This document shows, one piece after another, positions 8,094-15,282 of a stretch of DNA of 15,282 bases (positions are counted from its first letter, which is position 1; each line of letters opens with the position of its first letter). This DNA is from Acidobacteriota bacterium. Lineage in GTDB: Bacteria > Acidobacteriota > Terriglobia > Bryobacterales > Bryobacteraceae. The notes under the pieces are model-generated. The model had not been told where the DNA came from. It saw nothing but the letters and a program-made list of their open reading frames with translations, and ran no database searches. The stretch lies in assembly GCA_947466555.1 (NCBI GenBank), contig CANIFK010000033.1, positions 1-15,282 of the forward strand. Direction: 5' to 3'. A program made the translations under genes and the position numbers.

Positions 8094-8726
8094 ATGTCCG
8101 AGGAACCGTCCCAAATTACCCAGCTTTTACGCTTAGTGAGTACAGGAGACCCTGCGGCTGAAAACCGCCTGCTCGATATCTTATATACCGAACTGCGGAA
8201 AATCGCAGCTACCTGTATGGCCGGTGAACGCGCGGACCACACCCTGCAGCCTACCGCTCTGGTGAATGAAGCGTACCTCCGCCTGGTCGATCAGAAGGAC
8301 AAACCATGGGAAAACCGCAACCATTTCTTGGCCGTCGCCTCGCAAGTCATGCGCCGTGTTCTCGTCGATTATGCCCGTGCCCGGAAATCGCAGAAACGGG
8401 CGGGCAATTTCGTCCGCATCGAACTCGAAGACTCGCTCCTCACCACCGGGACCGGTTGGCAGGAGCGCGTCATCGATATCGACAACGCACTCGCCAAGCT
8501 CGCCAGTTTCGACCCGCGGATGGCTCGCATTGTAGAGCTTCGCTACTTCACCGGCATGACCGAATCCGAGATCGCCACCCTGCTCGACCGCTCGGATCGC
8601 ACCGTGAAACGCGAATGCAGGACGGCCCGCGCCTGGCTCCAAGGAGAACTCAACGGTTCCGCCACCCCTTCCGATTCCGATCAACCCACGGAAATCGCAC
8701 GAGGAGCGAGCTCCGGTGAGCCCTGA
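8094..8726 (+). CDS. ECF-family RNA polymerase sigma factor, kinase-linked type
   Basis: 210 residues. Directs RNA polymerase to a specific promoter set. The sigma-2 region spans about residues 8-95 and includes DHTLQPTALVNEAYLRLVDQ and HFLAVASQVMRRVLVDYARA, both hallmarks of the Sig-70_X6/Sigma70_ECF type that is expanded in Acidobacteria and Planctomycetes. Sigma-4 spans residues 150-182 (RYFTGMTESEIATLLDRS, then RTVKRECRTARAWL), a helix-turn-helix for the -35 element. The tail after 185 is short and rich in Ser and Thr. The gene overlaps the kinase gene by 11 bases, so the two are surely co-transcribed. No anti-sigma factor is present. In comparable systems the linked kinase phosphorylates the sigma factor to activate it; that is known for some ECF groups and inferred here. 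The start at 8094 has no strong ribosome site. Confidence 0.93.
   Translation: MSEEPSQITQLLRLVSTGDPAAENRLLDILYTELRKIAATCMAGERADHTLQPTALVNEAYLRLVDQKDKPWENRNHFLAVASQVMRRVLVDYARARKSQKRAGNFVRIELEDSLLTTGTGWQERVIDIDNALAKLASFDPRMARIVELRYFTGMTESEIATLLDRSDRTVKRECRTARAWLQGELNGSATPSDSDQPTEIARGASSGEP
8701..8706 (+). promoter_or_regulatory. Ribosome binding site deciding the GTG start of the kinase
   Basis: GAGGAG lies 9 bases before the GTG at 8716, within the end of the sigma-factor gene. It supports the GTG as the kinase start and implies translational coupling. Confidence 0.6.
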
Positions 8727-11604
8727 GCTTTGGGAATCGGTCAAAGACCTGTTCCTGGAACTCGTCGATAGTACGCCGGACAACCGCCTCGCTGTCCTCG
8801 AACGTACACCGGAGCCGCTTCGCTCCGAAGTCCGGCGCATGCTGGAGAATAACGACGCCGCCGAATCCGGCGACACGCCCGTCGATGCCCCCATCGTTTC
8901 GGCCAGCTTTCTCCAACGTCTCATCGCCGACGCCCGCGTCTTCTCCCCCGGCCAGCTCCTCCTGAATCGCTTCGAGATTCGCTCCTTTCTCGGCGCCGGC
9001 GGCATGGGTGAAGTGTTCGAAGCTTTCGACAGCTCTCTCGGCGAACTTGTCGCCGTCAAAGCCATTCGTCCCGCCCTCGCCGCCGATCCCGATATGGTGC
9101 GGCGCTTCCGTTCGGAGGTCCAACGCGCCCGGCACGTCTCCCACCCCAACGTCTGCCGCGTCCACGATATCTTTGCCCACACAGGCGAGTCCGGAATCGA
9201 AACACCCTTCCTCACCATGGAACTGGTCACCGGTCCCACCCTCGCGCAATATCTCAACGGCCGGTCCCTGCCCTTCGACGAAATCAACGGGATCGCCGTC
9301 CAGCTCTGTGACGGGCTCCACGCCGCCCACTCCGCCGACCTTGTCCATCGGGACCTCAAAACCGCCAACGTCATCATCCAAACAAAGGACAACGCCGTTC
9401 GCCGCGCCGTCATCACCGATTTCGGCCTCGCCCGCCGCCTCGCCACCGCGGAGCCTGCCAACGACCTCGGCCACTCCAACCAAATCGCCGGCACACCCGC
9501 CTACATGGCCCCCGAACTGCTAACCGGCGCCGAGGCCTCGCGCCGGTCTGATATCTACGCCCTCGGCGTCGTCCTCTTTCGCATGGCTGCGGGCAAGTAT
9601 CCCTTCACCCATACCGAAGACATCGCCTTGGCCCTGGCTGAACGCCGCTCGCCCCCCTCCCTCCGCCGGATGGCCCTCCCCGTCCCGTCCTACTGGGCCA
9701 ACGCCGTCTCCCATTGCCTCCACCCCGATCCTCTCGCCCGCCCCGAATCGGCCGCCTCCCTCGCCGCCATCCTCCGCTCCCCCGGCATCGGCCGCCGTGC
9801 CGCACTCGCCACCGCCGTTGGCGTCGCTGCCGTCGCAGCCGTCTGGAAATTCAACACCGGCCGCGCCACTCCGCCCGTCGCCGCTTCCCCTGTCCAACTC
9901 GGTCCATTCACCGGCGATGGCCCCTCTCCCTCCCTCCCCGGCACCGTCGCCAACCTCTTCCGCCTCACCCTGGCGTCTTCCAAAATCGCCCGCCTCGTAG
10001 ACGCAAAAGCCCCCGCCTCTCCCTCCTCCACTCTCTCCGGTGTAGTCACCACGGTTCCCGCCGGCTACTCCATCCGCGTCTCTCTCGCCGCCCCGAATGG
10101 CCGTTCCAACTCCGTCACCGAAGTCGCCGCCGCCCTGAAGGATCTGCCCCACGCCGTCCGCCGCGCCTCCGTCGCGCTCGCCCTGCTCTCCGCCGCCGAA
10201 ACCTACGCCGTTGCCGGAAATATCCCCCTCGATGAAGTCGACACCACCAGCATCGAGGCCATGGAAGCACTCACCGCCGCCCTCGCCGAATACTCCTCCG
10301 GCAAGCTCGACCTCGCCCTCGAACTCCTCCGCACCGCCACCGAAAAAGACAAGGAATTCGCCCTCGCCTACGTCTATACCGCCATCATCCTTTCCACCAT
10401 GCGCCGGGAGTACCTCGCCCTCGCTCCCGCCGCCACTGCCGTCAACCTCAAGTCCCGCCTCAGCCCCCGCGTCCGCCCCCACGCCGAAGCCGTCTACGCC
10501 TTCATGTGCGGCGATTATGGCAACGCCCTCCTGAAGTACGAAGAGGTCGCCCGCCTCTATCCCAACGAGGCGCCCCTCCAGCGCCACCTCGCCCAGATGT
10601 ACACCATCCTCTATCGCCACAACGATACCCTCCCCGTCGCCGCCAGGGCCGTCGCAATCGACCCGGCCAACCCCCAAAACCTCATGCTCGCCGCCTCCGC
10701 CAATGCCGACGCGGGCAACTTCCAACAGGCCGCCGCCGTCACCGCAACCGCCGCCAATCTCCAGCCCGATTCTCCCCTCACCTGGGTTGCTCAGGGTTAT
10801 GTCGCCCTCCTGGCCGGCCGCTTCGATGACGCCATTGCCGCCTACGAACGCGTCACCGTCCGCCGCGATCTGGAAGCCTTCGCACGCTCCTTCCAGATTC
10901 GCGCCCTCCTCCTCTCCGGCCGCGTCCTGGACGCCGAACGCCGCATCCAACTCGCCCTCGGTGTCGTTACCTCCGAAAAGGATCGCGCCCACGAAGATCT
11001 CTTCCGCTACTGGCAAGGCCAACTCCACATCCTAGCCGGCAACCCCGCCCGCGCCGTCGCCGAAGCCCGCGTTCTCGCCTCCCGCGACCCCCTTCCCCCC
11101 AGCCTGTTCTCCCTCCGCGCCGCCGCCGAAATTGCCGCCGCCGCCGGCGATACCCTCCTCTGTCGCGATACCGCCGCCGCCACCGCCAAAATCGCCAAGG
11201 CCTACCCAAGCCGCCGCTCTCTCGGAATTGCCGGCCAATGCCAGGCCCTGCATCAATTTGCCGCCGGAGATCCCGCCGCCTGCCTCCTCCAACTCGAACA
11301 GGCCGAGGCGCACTGGAAAGATATCTCCATCTGGTGGTCCATCGCCGAAACCGCCCGCCATCTTCGTAACTGGACCGTCGCCGCCGCCGCCTATCGGCGC
11401 GTCCACGAACACCGCGTTGCTTCCTACCGGTTTGAATGTATCCTCAACTGGCTACTTTCTCCCGCCTACGCCGCAATTTGCTTGCGCGAAGCCAATCAAA
11501 TAAACGAATCTAACTTACTGTCCGCCGAATTCCTGAAACGGTGGGGCGCCGTCGAACACCTCCCCATCGTCAGGCAACTATCACTGCTGCAAGCTACAAA
11601 GTAG
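8716..11604 (+). CDS. Membrane-anchored Ser/Thr protein kinase with C-terminal TPR region
   Basis: 962 residues from a GTG start. Residues 1-80 hold a short helical N-terminal region (SPELWESVKDLFLEL, then LRSEVRRMLENND), common in acidobacterial kinases linked to ECF sigma factors. The kinase domain spans about 87-350 and all key elements are intact: glycine loop GAGGMG 93-98, ATP-binding K115 in VAVK, catalytic HRDLK 211-215, metal-binding DFG 235-237 and APE 265-267. One hydrophobic segment at about 362-377 should cross the inner membrane. Residues about 480-960 are helical TPR-like repeats, predicted to lie outside the cytoplasm and to sense a ligand or bind a partner. The 11-base overlap with the sigma gene makes the pair a likely signalling unit: periplasmic sensing, cytoplasmic phosphorylation, sigma-factor control. 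The target is inferred from position. No PASTA repeats are present. Confidence 0.94.
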   Translation: MSPELWESVKDLFLELVDSTPDNRLAVLERTPEPLRSEVRRMLENNDAAESGDTPVDAPIVSASFLQRLIADARVFSPGQLLLNRFEIRSFLGAGGMGEVFEAFDSSLGELVAVKAIRPALAADPDMVRRFRSEVQRARHVSHPNVCRVHDIFAHTGESGIETPFLTMELVTGPTLAQYLNGRSLPFDEINGIAVQLCDGLHAAHSADLVHRDLKTANVIIQTKDNAVRRAVITDFGLARRLATAEPANDLGHSNQIAGTPAYMAPELLTGAEASRRSDIYALGVVLFRMAAGKYPFTHTEDIALALAERRSPPSLRRMALPVPSYWANAVSHCLHPDPLARPESAASLAAILRSPGIGRRAALATAVGVAAVAAVWKFNTGRATPPVAASPVQLGPFTGDGPSPSLPGTVANLFRLTLASSKIARLVDAKAPASPSSTLSGVVTTVPAGYSIRVSLAAPNGRSNSVTEVAAALKDLPHAVRRASVALALLSAAETYAVAGNIPLDEVDTTSIEAMEALTAALAEYSSGKLDLALELLRTATEKDKEFALAYVYTAIILSTMRREYLALAPAATAVNLKSRLSPRVRPHAEAVYAFMCGDYGNALLKYEEVARLYPNEAPLQRHLAQMYTILYRHNDTLPVAARAVAIDPANPQNLMLAASANADAGNFQQAAAVTATAANLQPDSPLTWVAQGYVALLAGRFDDAIAAYERVTVRRDLEAFARSFQIRALLLSGRVLDAERRIQLALGVVTSEKDRAHEDLFRYWQGQLHILAGNPARAVAEARVLASRDPLPPSLFSLRAAAEIAAAAGDTLLCRDTAAATAKIAKAYPSRRSLGIAGQCQALHQFAAGDPAACLLQLEQAEAHWKDISIWWSIAETARHLRNWTVAAAAYRRVHEHRVASYRFECILNWLLSPAYAAICLREANQINESNLLSAEFLKRWGAVEHLPIVRQLSLLQATK

Positions 11605-11630
11605 TTACAACTTACACCAACCACGCCCAT

Positions 11631-11642
11631 AGGAGATTAGGA
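11631..11642 (+). promoter_or_regulatory. Ribosome binding site of the 202-residue gene
   Basis: Two purine-rich sites lie before the ATG at 11648: AGGAG at 11631-11635 (12 bases away) and AGGA at 11639-11642 (5 bases away). Few other starts in the window have such a clear site, which points to efficient independent translation of this gene. Confidence 0.5.
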
Positions 11643-11647
11643 AACAA

Positions 11648-12256
11648 ATGGAACAATTCTGGAGAGCTCTTTCCGCTGTCGCCAGCGATAAGGCGTTCTT
11701 TGACGAAATCGCCGCCATCGCCAAGTGCGTCTCGAAGCCGGAGCTGGCCGTGTCCCCCGAGGTCAGAGCCACGCTTCCCACCGCCGTCCAGCAGCAATTC
11801 CCCGATCTCAGCATTCAGCCGTACTTCCCTGCCATCAAGGAAATGAAGGAAAAATTCAAGTACAGCAAGGACATCAATCTCTCGATCTACGAAACCTGCG
11901 AGATCAACCGTCTGTTTGTCGAGAACCCCACCCGAGGGAACATGGACGCGCTTGTCGACTACTGGAATGCTCTCGGAGACTTCACCGGCGGCAAAACAGA
12001 CAATCCCAAATTCATGGCAATCATCGGAGCAATGGCCATCGATAGCTCGGCCCGGTTCGATTTCGCCGATGGCAACGCTCCGATCTCCAAGTTCGGAATG
12101 ACCCTCTCCCCCGGCGATGAAAACGATTTGCGCCAGCTCCTGGCCTCGCAGGGCGCCGCCGACGTCCGGGCCCGCCGCTTCCGCGACGAAAGCTGGTCCG
12201 GCAGTTGCGGCGAAATTGCCGACACCTACGACGGCTGGATCCACTTCAACGTCTAA
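11648..12256 (+). CDS. Protein of unknown function with two leader-like helical segments
   Basis: 202 residues, no family recognised with confidence, and no signal peptide or membrane segment. Two segments look alike in style: residues about 7-45 (ASDKAFFDEIAAIAK, then LAVSPEVRATL) and about 122-168 (MAIDSSARFDFADG, then FGMTLSPGDENDLRQLL). The pattern of a helix with D-x-x-F/R, then hydrophobic-G-x-x-L-S/T-P-x-E/D and a second helix, recalls the NHLP-clan, LigA-like or Nif11-like domains used as RiPP leaders or small helical modules. The tail, residues 171-202, is different: it has W183, C187, W197 and several Ser, Gly and Asp residues, and ends WIHFNV. The gene follows the kinase by 43 bases on the same strand with a good ribosome site, so it may be read with the sigma/kinase pair or be its target. 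Its codon use looks more mixed than that of the receptor gene. The RiPP comparison is pattern-based inference. Confidence 0.85.
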   Translation: MEQFWRALSAVASDKAFFDEIAAIAKCVSKPELAVSPEVRATLPTAVQQQFPDLSIQPYFPAIKEMKEKFKYSKDINLSIYETCEINRLFVENPTRGNMDALVDYWNALGDFTGGKTDNPKFMAIIGAMAIDSSARFDFADGNAPISKFGMTLSPGDENDLRQLLASQGAADVRARRFRDESWSGSCGEIADTYDGWIHFNV

Positions 12257-14139
12257 CCCAGTGTCCGTGCGCGCGGAGCCACAGAACTCCGCGCGCGCGT
12301 AGCCAAATACCCGGCCACCTGCCGCGCATGGACGTCTAACGTAAATCCCTCCAGAATCCTCTCCCGCGCCGCCCGTCCCAACTCCGCCCGCAGCTCCGCA
12401 TCGCCCGCCAGTAATCGAATCGCCGCCGCCAGCTCTTCCGCCGCCCCGTCCCCAATCACCATCCCGCACCTCGGCTCCCGCACCACCTCCGCCAGCCCAA
12501 TGCCCTCCGTCACCACCACCGGCTTACCCAACGCCATCCCCTCCAGAATGCACGTCCCCAGTGCCTCTAACTCCGAGCAAAGTACCACCACATCCGCCGC
12601 GATTTCGATCTTCCGGATGTCCGGTTGAAACGGCAGCCACCGGACGATATCCTCCACCCCCAATTCACTTCCCAACTGCATGAGTTTGTGCAAAAACCCC
12701 GGGTTCCCCTTGTTACCCACAAACACAATCCGCAGCCGCGGCAATTCCCCCCGCAACATCGCCGCCGCCCGCAGCACCACATCGTGCCGCTTCTCCGGTA
12801 CTAACCGAGCCACCAGCAAAACAACAAAATCGTCTTCGGCGTAGCCAAACTCCCGCTTCATGCCAACAGGGTCATACACCCCCGGCCGGAACTTCTCCGC
12901 GTCCACACCGTCGTAAATCACCGCCACACTCTCCGCCGTCACGCCACTCGCCACCAGAAAGCGCTTCGTGTACTCGGAAACCGCGATGAAATGCGCCGCC
13001 CCGCCCAGCGCCGGCCCATACAATTTCACATCCGGCGTTCGCATATGCGTGACCACCGGGATCCCTAACCGTCGCGCCTCCTCCAGCAGCGCCCCGCCAG
13101 GGTTGAAGTTACAGTGAATCACCTTCGGACGGATCGCCTCGAACACCGCCTTCGCAAACTCTGTCGACAGCTCCCCGGCTCGCTCAAACGGCCAGTTCGC
13201 GCAGTACACATCGGCTCCCCGCTCCCGGCACCGCTCAGCCAGCAGGTCTTCCACCCCAAACAAAGCCGCCCGCTTCCAACCCAGCCTCCCCAGCCCCTCC
13301 ACCAGCGAAACCAGACACTCCTCCGCCCCGCTATAGCCGGACCATGGCGAAATGAATAGCACGTCGGCCTCCGCGCTCTTCCATTGCGGCCGGTCCATCG
13401 TCTCCTTCGCCAGATGCCACCGCTCCAGCGGCGCCAGGTCGTACGCCTCCGGCAGGTCCGCCAGGCACTCCTTCGCCTTCCGGCTCTCCACCGCCGTCTC
13501 AATACTAAAGGCCGGCAACCGCCCCGCCCCGCCGGTCACCGGTGCCGGAAACGGAGTGGCCCGGATCTTCGTCCCCTCGCCTTCTCCGGCTCGCGCTAAA
13601 ATCAGCCGCTGCACAACCAAAGTCAGGTCCGGGGCCGGTCCCTCAAAGCGCACCCTGCCCACCCCAACCAGTAGCTCACTGTCGAATACCTCCGGCCCCA
13701 CTCCGTACGGCAGGTTCGGAATCCACGTGTATTGGTTTCCCGTCCGCGCATGGTGCTCCCAAATCGCCCGCACGGTTCCGGCCCGCGCAAACGCCACCTC
13801 CGGAAAGAACGAAACCACCGCCCGCCCCGGCAGCACACTCGCAATCTCCGCCAGCGCCTCCAGACGCGTCTCTCCGCCCGCCGTCAGCACCGGAATTCCA
13901 TACGGCGCCGCCAACCTCTCCATCAGGCCCTCATCTACCCCCGCATGGCACAAAACAAGGAACGACTCACCCGCCAGTTGTCTCCAAAGCCGTTCCAACA
14001 ACCATCCAGCCAAAGTAAATCCATTAACTTCGTGCGCATAACCGCGAAACCAGATCGTCTGCGAGGGCGCCGGCAAGTAGAGTACATAAGTGGGAGCCGG
14101 TATCGGGCCTTGCTCAGATTCCATGTCCTCTTTTTCCAT
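12253..14139 (-). CDS. Two-domain glycosyltransferase: SpsF-like N-terminus plus GT4 C-terminus
   Basis: 628 residues. The C-terminal part, about 262-610, is a GT-B fold glycosyltransferase of family GT4. It has the N-terminal Rossmann motif WSGYSGAEECL, a YDGVD segment at 409-413, the nucleotide-phosphate residues R445 and K450 in VARLVPEKR, and the E525-x7-E533 motif (ELEALGTCILEG) that binds the donor sugar nucleotide. It should transfer a sugar to a glycan or lipid acceptor at the cytoplasmic face. The N-terminal 230 residues resemble, from memory, SpsF/CMP-KDO-synthetase-like nucleotidyltransferases (ETRLEALAEIASVLPGRAVV, then PNLPYGVGPEVFDSELL), but the usual Asp before the Pro is replaced in FFPEV, so this half may be inactive. 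The start is either 14139 or the in-frame ATG at 14124; neither has a convincing ribosome site. It is divergent from the peroxidase gene. GT4 is certain and the N-terminal call is tentative. Confidence 0.9.
   Translation of the reverse strand: MEKEDMESEQGPIPAPTYVLYLPAPSQTIWFRGYAHEVNGFTLAGWLLERLWRQLAGESFLVLCHAGVDEGLMERLAAPYGIPVLTAGGETRLEALAEIASVLPGRAVVSFFPEVAFARAGTVRAIWEHHARTGNQYTWIPNLPYGVGPEVFDSELLVGVGRVRFEGPAPDLTLVVQRLILARAGEGEGTKIRATPFPAPVTGGAGRLPAFSIETAVESRKAKECLADLPEAYDLAPLERWHLAKETMDRPQWKSAEADVLFISPWSGYSGAEECLVSLVEGLGRLGWKRAALFGVEDLLAERCRERGADVYCANWPFERAGELSTEFAKAVFEAIRPKVIHCNFNPGGALLEEARRLGIPVVTHMRTPDVKLYGPALGGAAHFIAVSEYTKRFLVASGVTAESVAVIYDGVDAEKFRPGVYDPVGMKREFGYAEDDFVVLLVARLVPEKRHDVVLRAAAMLRGELPRLRIVFVGNKGNPGFLHKLMQLGSELGVEDIVRWLPFQPDIRKIEIAADVVVLCSELEALGTCILEGMALGKPVVVTEGIGLAEVVREPRCGMVIGDGAAEELAAAIRLLAGDAELRAELGRAARERILEGFTLDVHARQVAGYLATRARSSVAPRARTLG
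12266..12299. terminator. GC-rich hairpin at the convergent gene ends
   Basis: GCGCGCGGAG at 12269-12278 pairs with CTCCGCGCGC at 12287-12296 around an 8-base loop. One G-T pair and two further pairs extend the stem to 13 bp. It lies 9 bases after the stop of the 202-residue gene and inside the 3' end of the glycosyltransferase gene. There is no T-run on either side, so it is at best a hairpin that ends or protects the + strand message. Confidence 0.4.
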
Positions 14140-14206
14140 TGGTACCCGCTTATCCTAGACAGATTACCGCACCACATTTTCCCCCACGCAAGAGGAGATC
14201 GCTTCC
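14140..14206. promoter_or_regulatory. Divergent intergenic region between glycosyltransferase and peroxidase
   Basis: These 67 bases separate two genes read in opposite directions and so should contain both promoters. They are richer in A and T than the neighbours. I see no convincing -35/-10 pair and no clear operator palindrome. Confidence 0.3.
14191..14197 (+). promoter_or_regulatory. Ribosome binding site of the DyP peroxidase gene
   Basis: AGAGGAG lies 9 bases before the ATG at 14207 and fixes this start. It is among the best Shine-Dalgarno matches in the window. Confidence 0.65.
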
Positions 14207-15282
14207 ATGAGGCTGCTTGTCCAGAACGCTCCGTTTATCGATGCCAACCTTCCCACGATAGATAACCACACCCAGGCGGCCATCTACGCCCGTCACGTGT
14301 GTACCTGTTACTCCTATGGCTTCGTCACCTTCAATGCGGGTATTCCCGTCACCGGCCTCCGCTCACTGGTGCAGTCCCTCGGCCGCCAGGTCTCGTCCTC
14401 GTCATCGTGGGAGGAAAACGTCGAGCGGTACCTGACTGCCGTAAGAACGAATCAGGCCCCTGCCGCGGAGGACGCCGCCGCCGTTCAAGTCTCTCTCGGG
14501 ATCTCTGCCCGCGGCTACGTGCGCATGGGTTTCAAAGGCGGCTTTACCAACGAATTCATCGACGGCTTTCCCGCCCGCGCCTGGGCCCTCGGCGTGAATC
14601 CGAAAGGGATGTGGACCGATCGCAAGTGGAGCACCGGCGCCGATTATCACCTCCTGTTGATCCTCGCTGGCCGTCAAACCGGCACCCAAACACCCGCCGA
14701 TGTCCTGCAAGCCCGGAAGACGGCGCTGGAAGCGGAATTGGGCTCCCTCGCCAACGTAACCTGGGAGGACGGGTATGTAGACCGTTCCGGCACCGCGGAA
14801 GATCGCCCCAAAAGTGTGGAACATTTCGGCTTCGTCGACGGCATCGGCAACCCAGCCTTCTTCGACGACGGACCCCGGCCTGCCCCGAAATATGGCCACG
14901 ATACGAAAGCCAGCCTCTCTCTGGTCCTCATTCCAGAACGTTTTCCTGCCCCCGGCATTCCCCACCAATACGGAACATTTAGCGTCTTCATGAAAATCAG
15001 CCAGAACGTGGAAAAGTTCCTGGCCGATGCCAGCAGCGTCGCCGCGGCGACGGGACATTCTCCCGCTGTGGCCCAGGAACTCATGATCGGCCGTCAGAAG
15101 GATGGAACGCCCATCAATCACACCGGCAACGACCTCAACGACCTCAACCCGGCAGCCGACCAGAAGGATTGGCCCAGCTGCTCCCATACCCGCAAGGTCA
15201 GCTGGCGCGGCGCACCCCACCGCCGCATCCTCCGCCGCGGCGTTCTCTACAAAGAGGGAGTAGCTCCAGCCAGTCCGAAAGG
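14207..15282 (+). CDS. DyP-type haem peroxidase, 3' end outside window
   Basis: 358 residues are visible from the ATG at 14207 and the frame is open to the window end. DyP peroxidases use hydrogen peroxide to oxidise dyes, phenolics and other substrates. The defining GXXDG motif is present as GFVDG at 208-212 (in HFGFVDGIGNP), with D211 the expected distal catalytic aspartate. A later stretch, YGTFSVFMKISQNVEKF, matches the family's conserved core strand, and ELMIGRQKDGTP follows. H327 in CSHTRKV is the probable proximal haem ligand, and HRRILRRGVLY is the usual segment after it. The N-terminal half has the family's ferredoxin-like pattern (VQVSLGISARGYVRMGF, then YHLLLILAG). No signal peptide is seen, so it is probably cytoplasmic. 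The missing part is likely short, roughly 60-120 residues. Any C-terminal encapsulin-targeting tail would lie outside the window. Confidence 0.92.
   Translation, partial: MRLLVQNAPFIDANLPTIDNHTQAAIYARHVCTCYSYGFVTFNAGIPVTGLRSLVQSLGRQVSSSSSWEENVERYLTAVRTNQAPAAEDAAAVQVSLGISARGYVRMGFKGGFTNEFIDGFPARAWALGVNPKGMWTDRKWSTGADYHLLLILAGRQTGTQTPADVLQARKTALEAELGSLANVTWEDGYVDRSGTAEDRPKSVEHFGFVDGIGNPAFFDDGPRPAPKYGHDTKASLSLVLIPERFPAPGIPHQYGTFSVFMKISQNVEKFLADASSVAAATGHSPAVAQELMIGRQKDGTPINHTGNDLNDLNPAADQKDWPSCSHTRKVSWRGAPHRRILRRGVLYKEGVAPASPK

Noticed and set aside
8181..9494. Open reading frame of 437 codons on the - strand across the sigma and kinase genes
   Set aside because: It spans two genes with intact family motifs on the + strand and shows no recognisable domain; a composition shadow.
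9520..11028. Glycine-rich open reading frame of 502 codons on the - strand opposite the kinase TPR region
   Set aside because: Same codon-bias effect; low-complexity product with no motif.
11132..11210. GCC-rich tract in the kinase gene considered as a repeat
   Set aside because: It encodes an alanine-rich helix in the TPR region and has no regular unit; ordinary for this composition.
14299..14982. Open reading frame of 227 codons on the + strand inside the peroxidase region
   Set aside because: It is a shifted frame rich in Arg and Pro; the frame starting at 14207 carries the DyP motifs and a good ribosome site.

Overview
The window looks like chromosomal DNA of a high-GC Gram-negative bacterium, most probably an Acidobacteriota member of the Solibacter/Bryobacter type. 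This is inferred from three things: a very long TonB-dependent receptor with an N-terminal carboxypeptidase-regulatory-like domain, an ECF sigma factor fused by overlap to a TPR-bearing serine/threonine kinase gene, and codons that mostly end in C. No RNA gene, CRISPR array, insertion sequence or phage gene is visible. The DNA is densely coding; no gap exceeds 70 bases.

Left part (1-8032), all on the + strand. A sulfatase cut off by the window start (1-1460) is joined by an ATGA stop/start overlap to a SWIM zinc-finger protein (1457-2989). Then come an 1106-residue outer-membrane TonB-dependent receptor (3019-6339), a strong terminator-like hairpin (6346-6386), and a second SWIM zinc-finger protein (6389-8032) that is clearly a paralogue of the first. 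A sulfatase plus a TonB-dependent receptor suggests uptake and desulfation of a sulfated glycan or other large substrate. The role of the two SWIM proteins is not known.

Middle part (8094-12256), + strand. An ECF sigma factor of the kind common in Acidobacteria and Planctomycetes overlaps by 11 bases a membrane-anchored Ser/Thr protein kinase with a C-terminal TPR region. This is a recognised type of sigma-factor/kinase signalling pair. A 202-residue protein of unknown function follows after 43 bases. It carries two short helical segments that recall RiPP leader-like (NHLP/LigA-like) domains, and it is the most unusual item in the window.

Right part (12253-15282). A two-domain glycosyltransferase on the - strand meets the 202-residue gene tail to tail, with the two stop codons overlapping in CTAA. 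It is transcribed away from a DyP-type haem peroxidase on the + strand that runs off the window end. The peroxidase has no closed reading frame inside the window and is easily missed.
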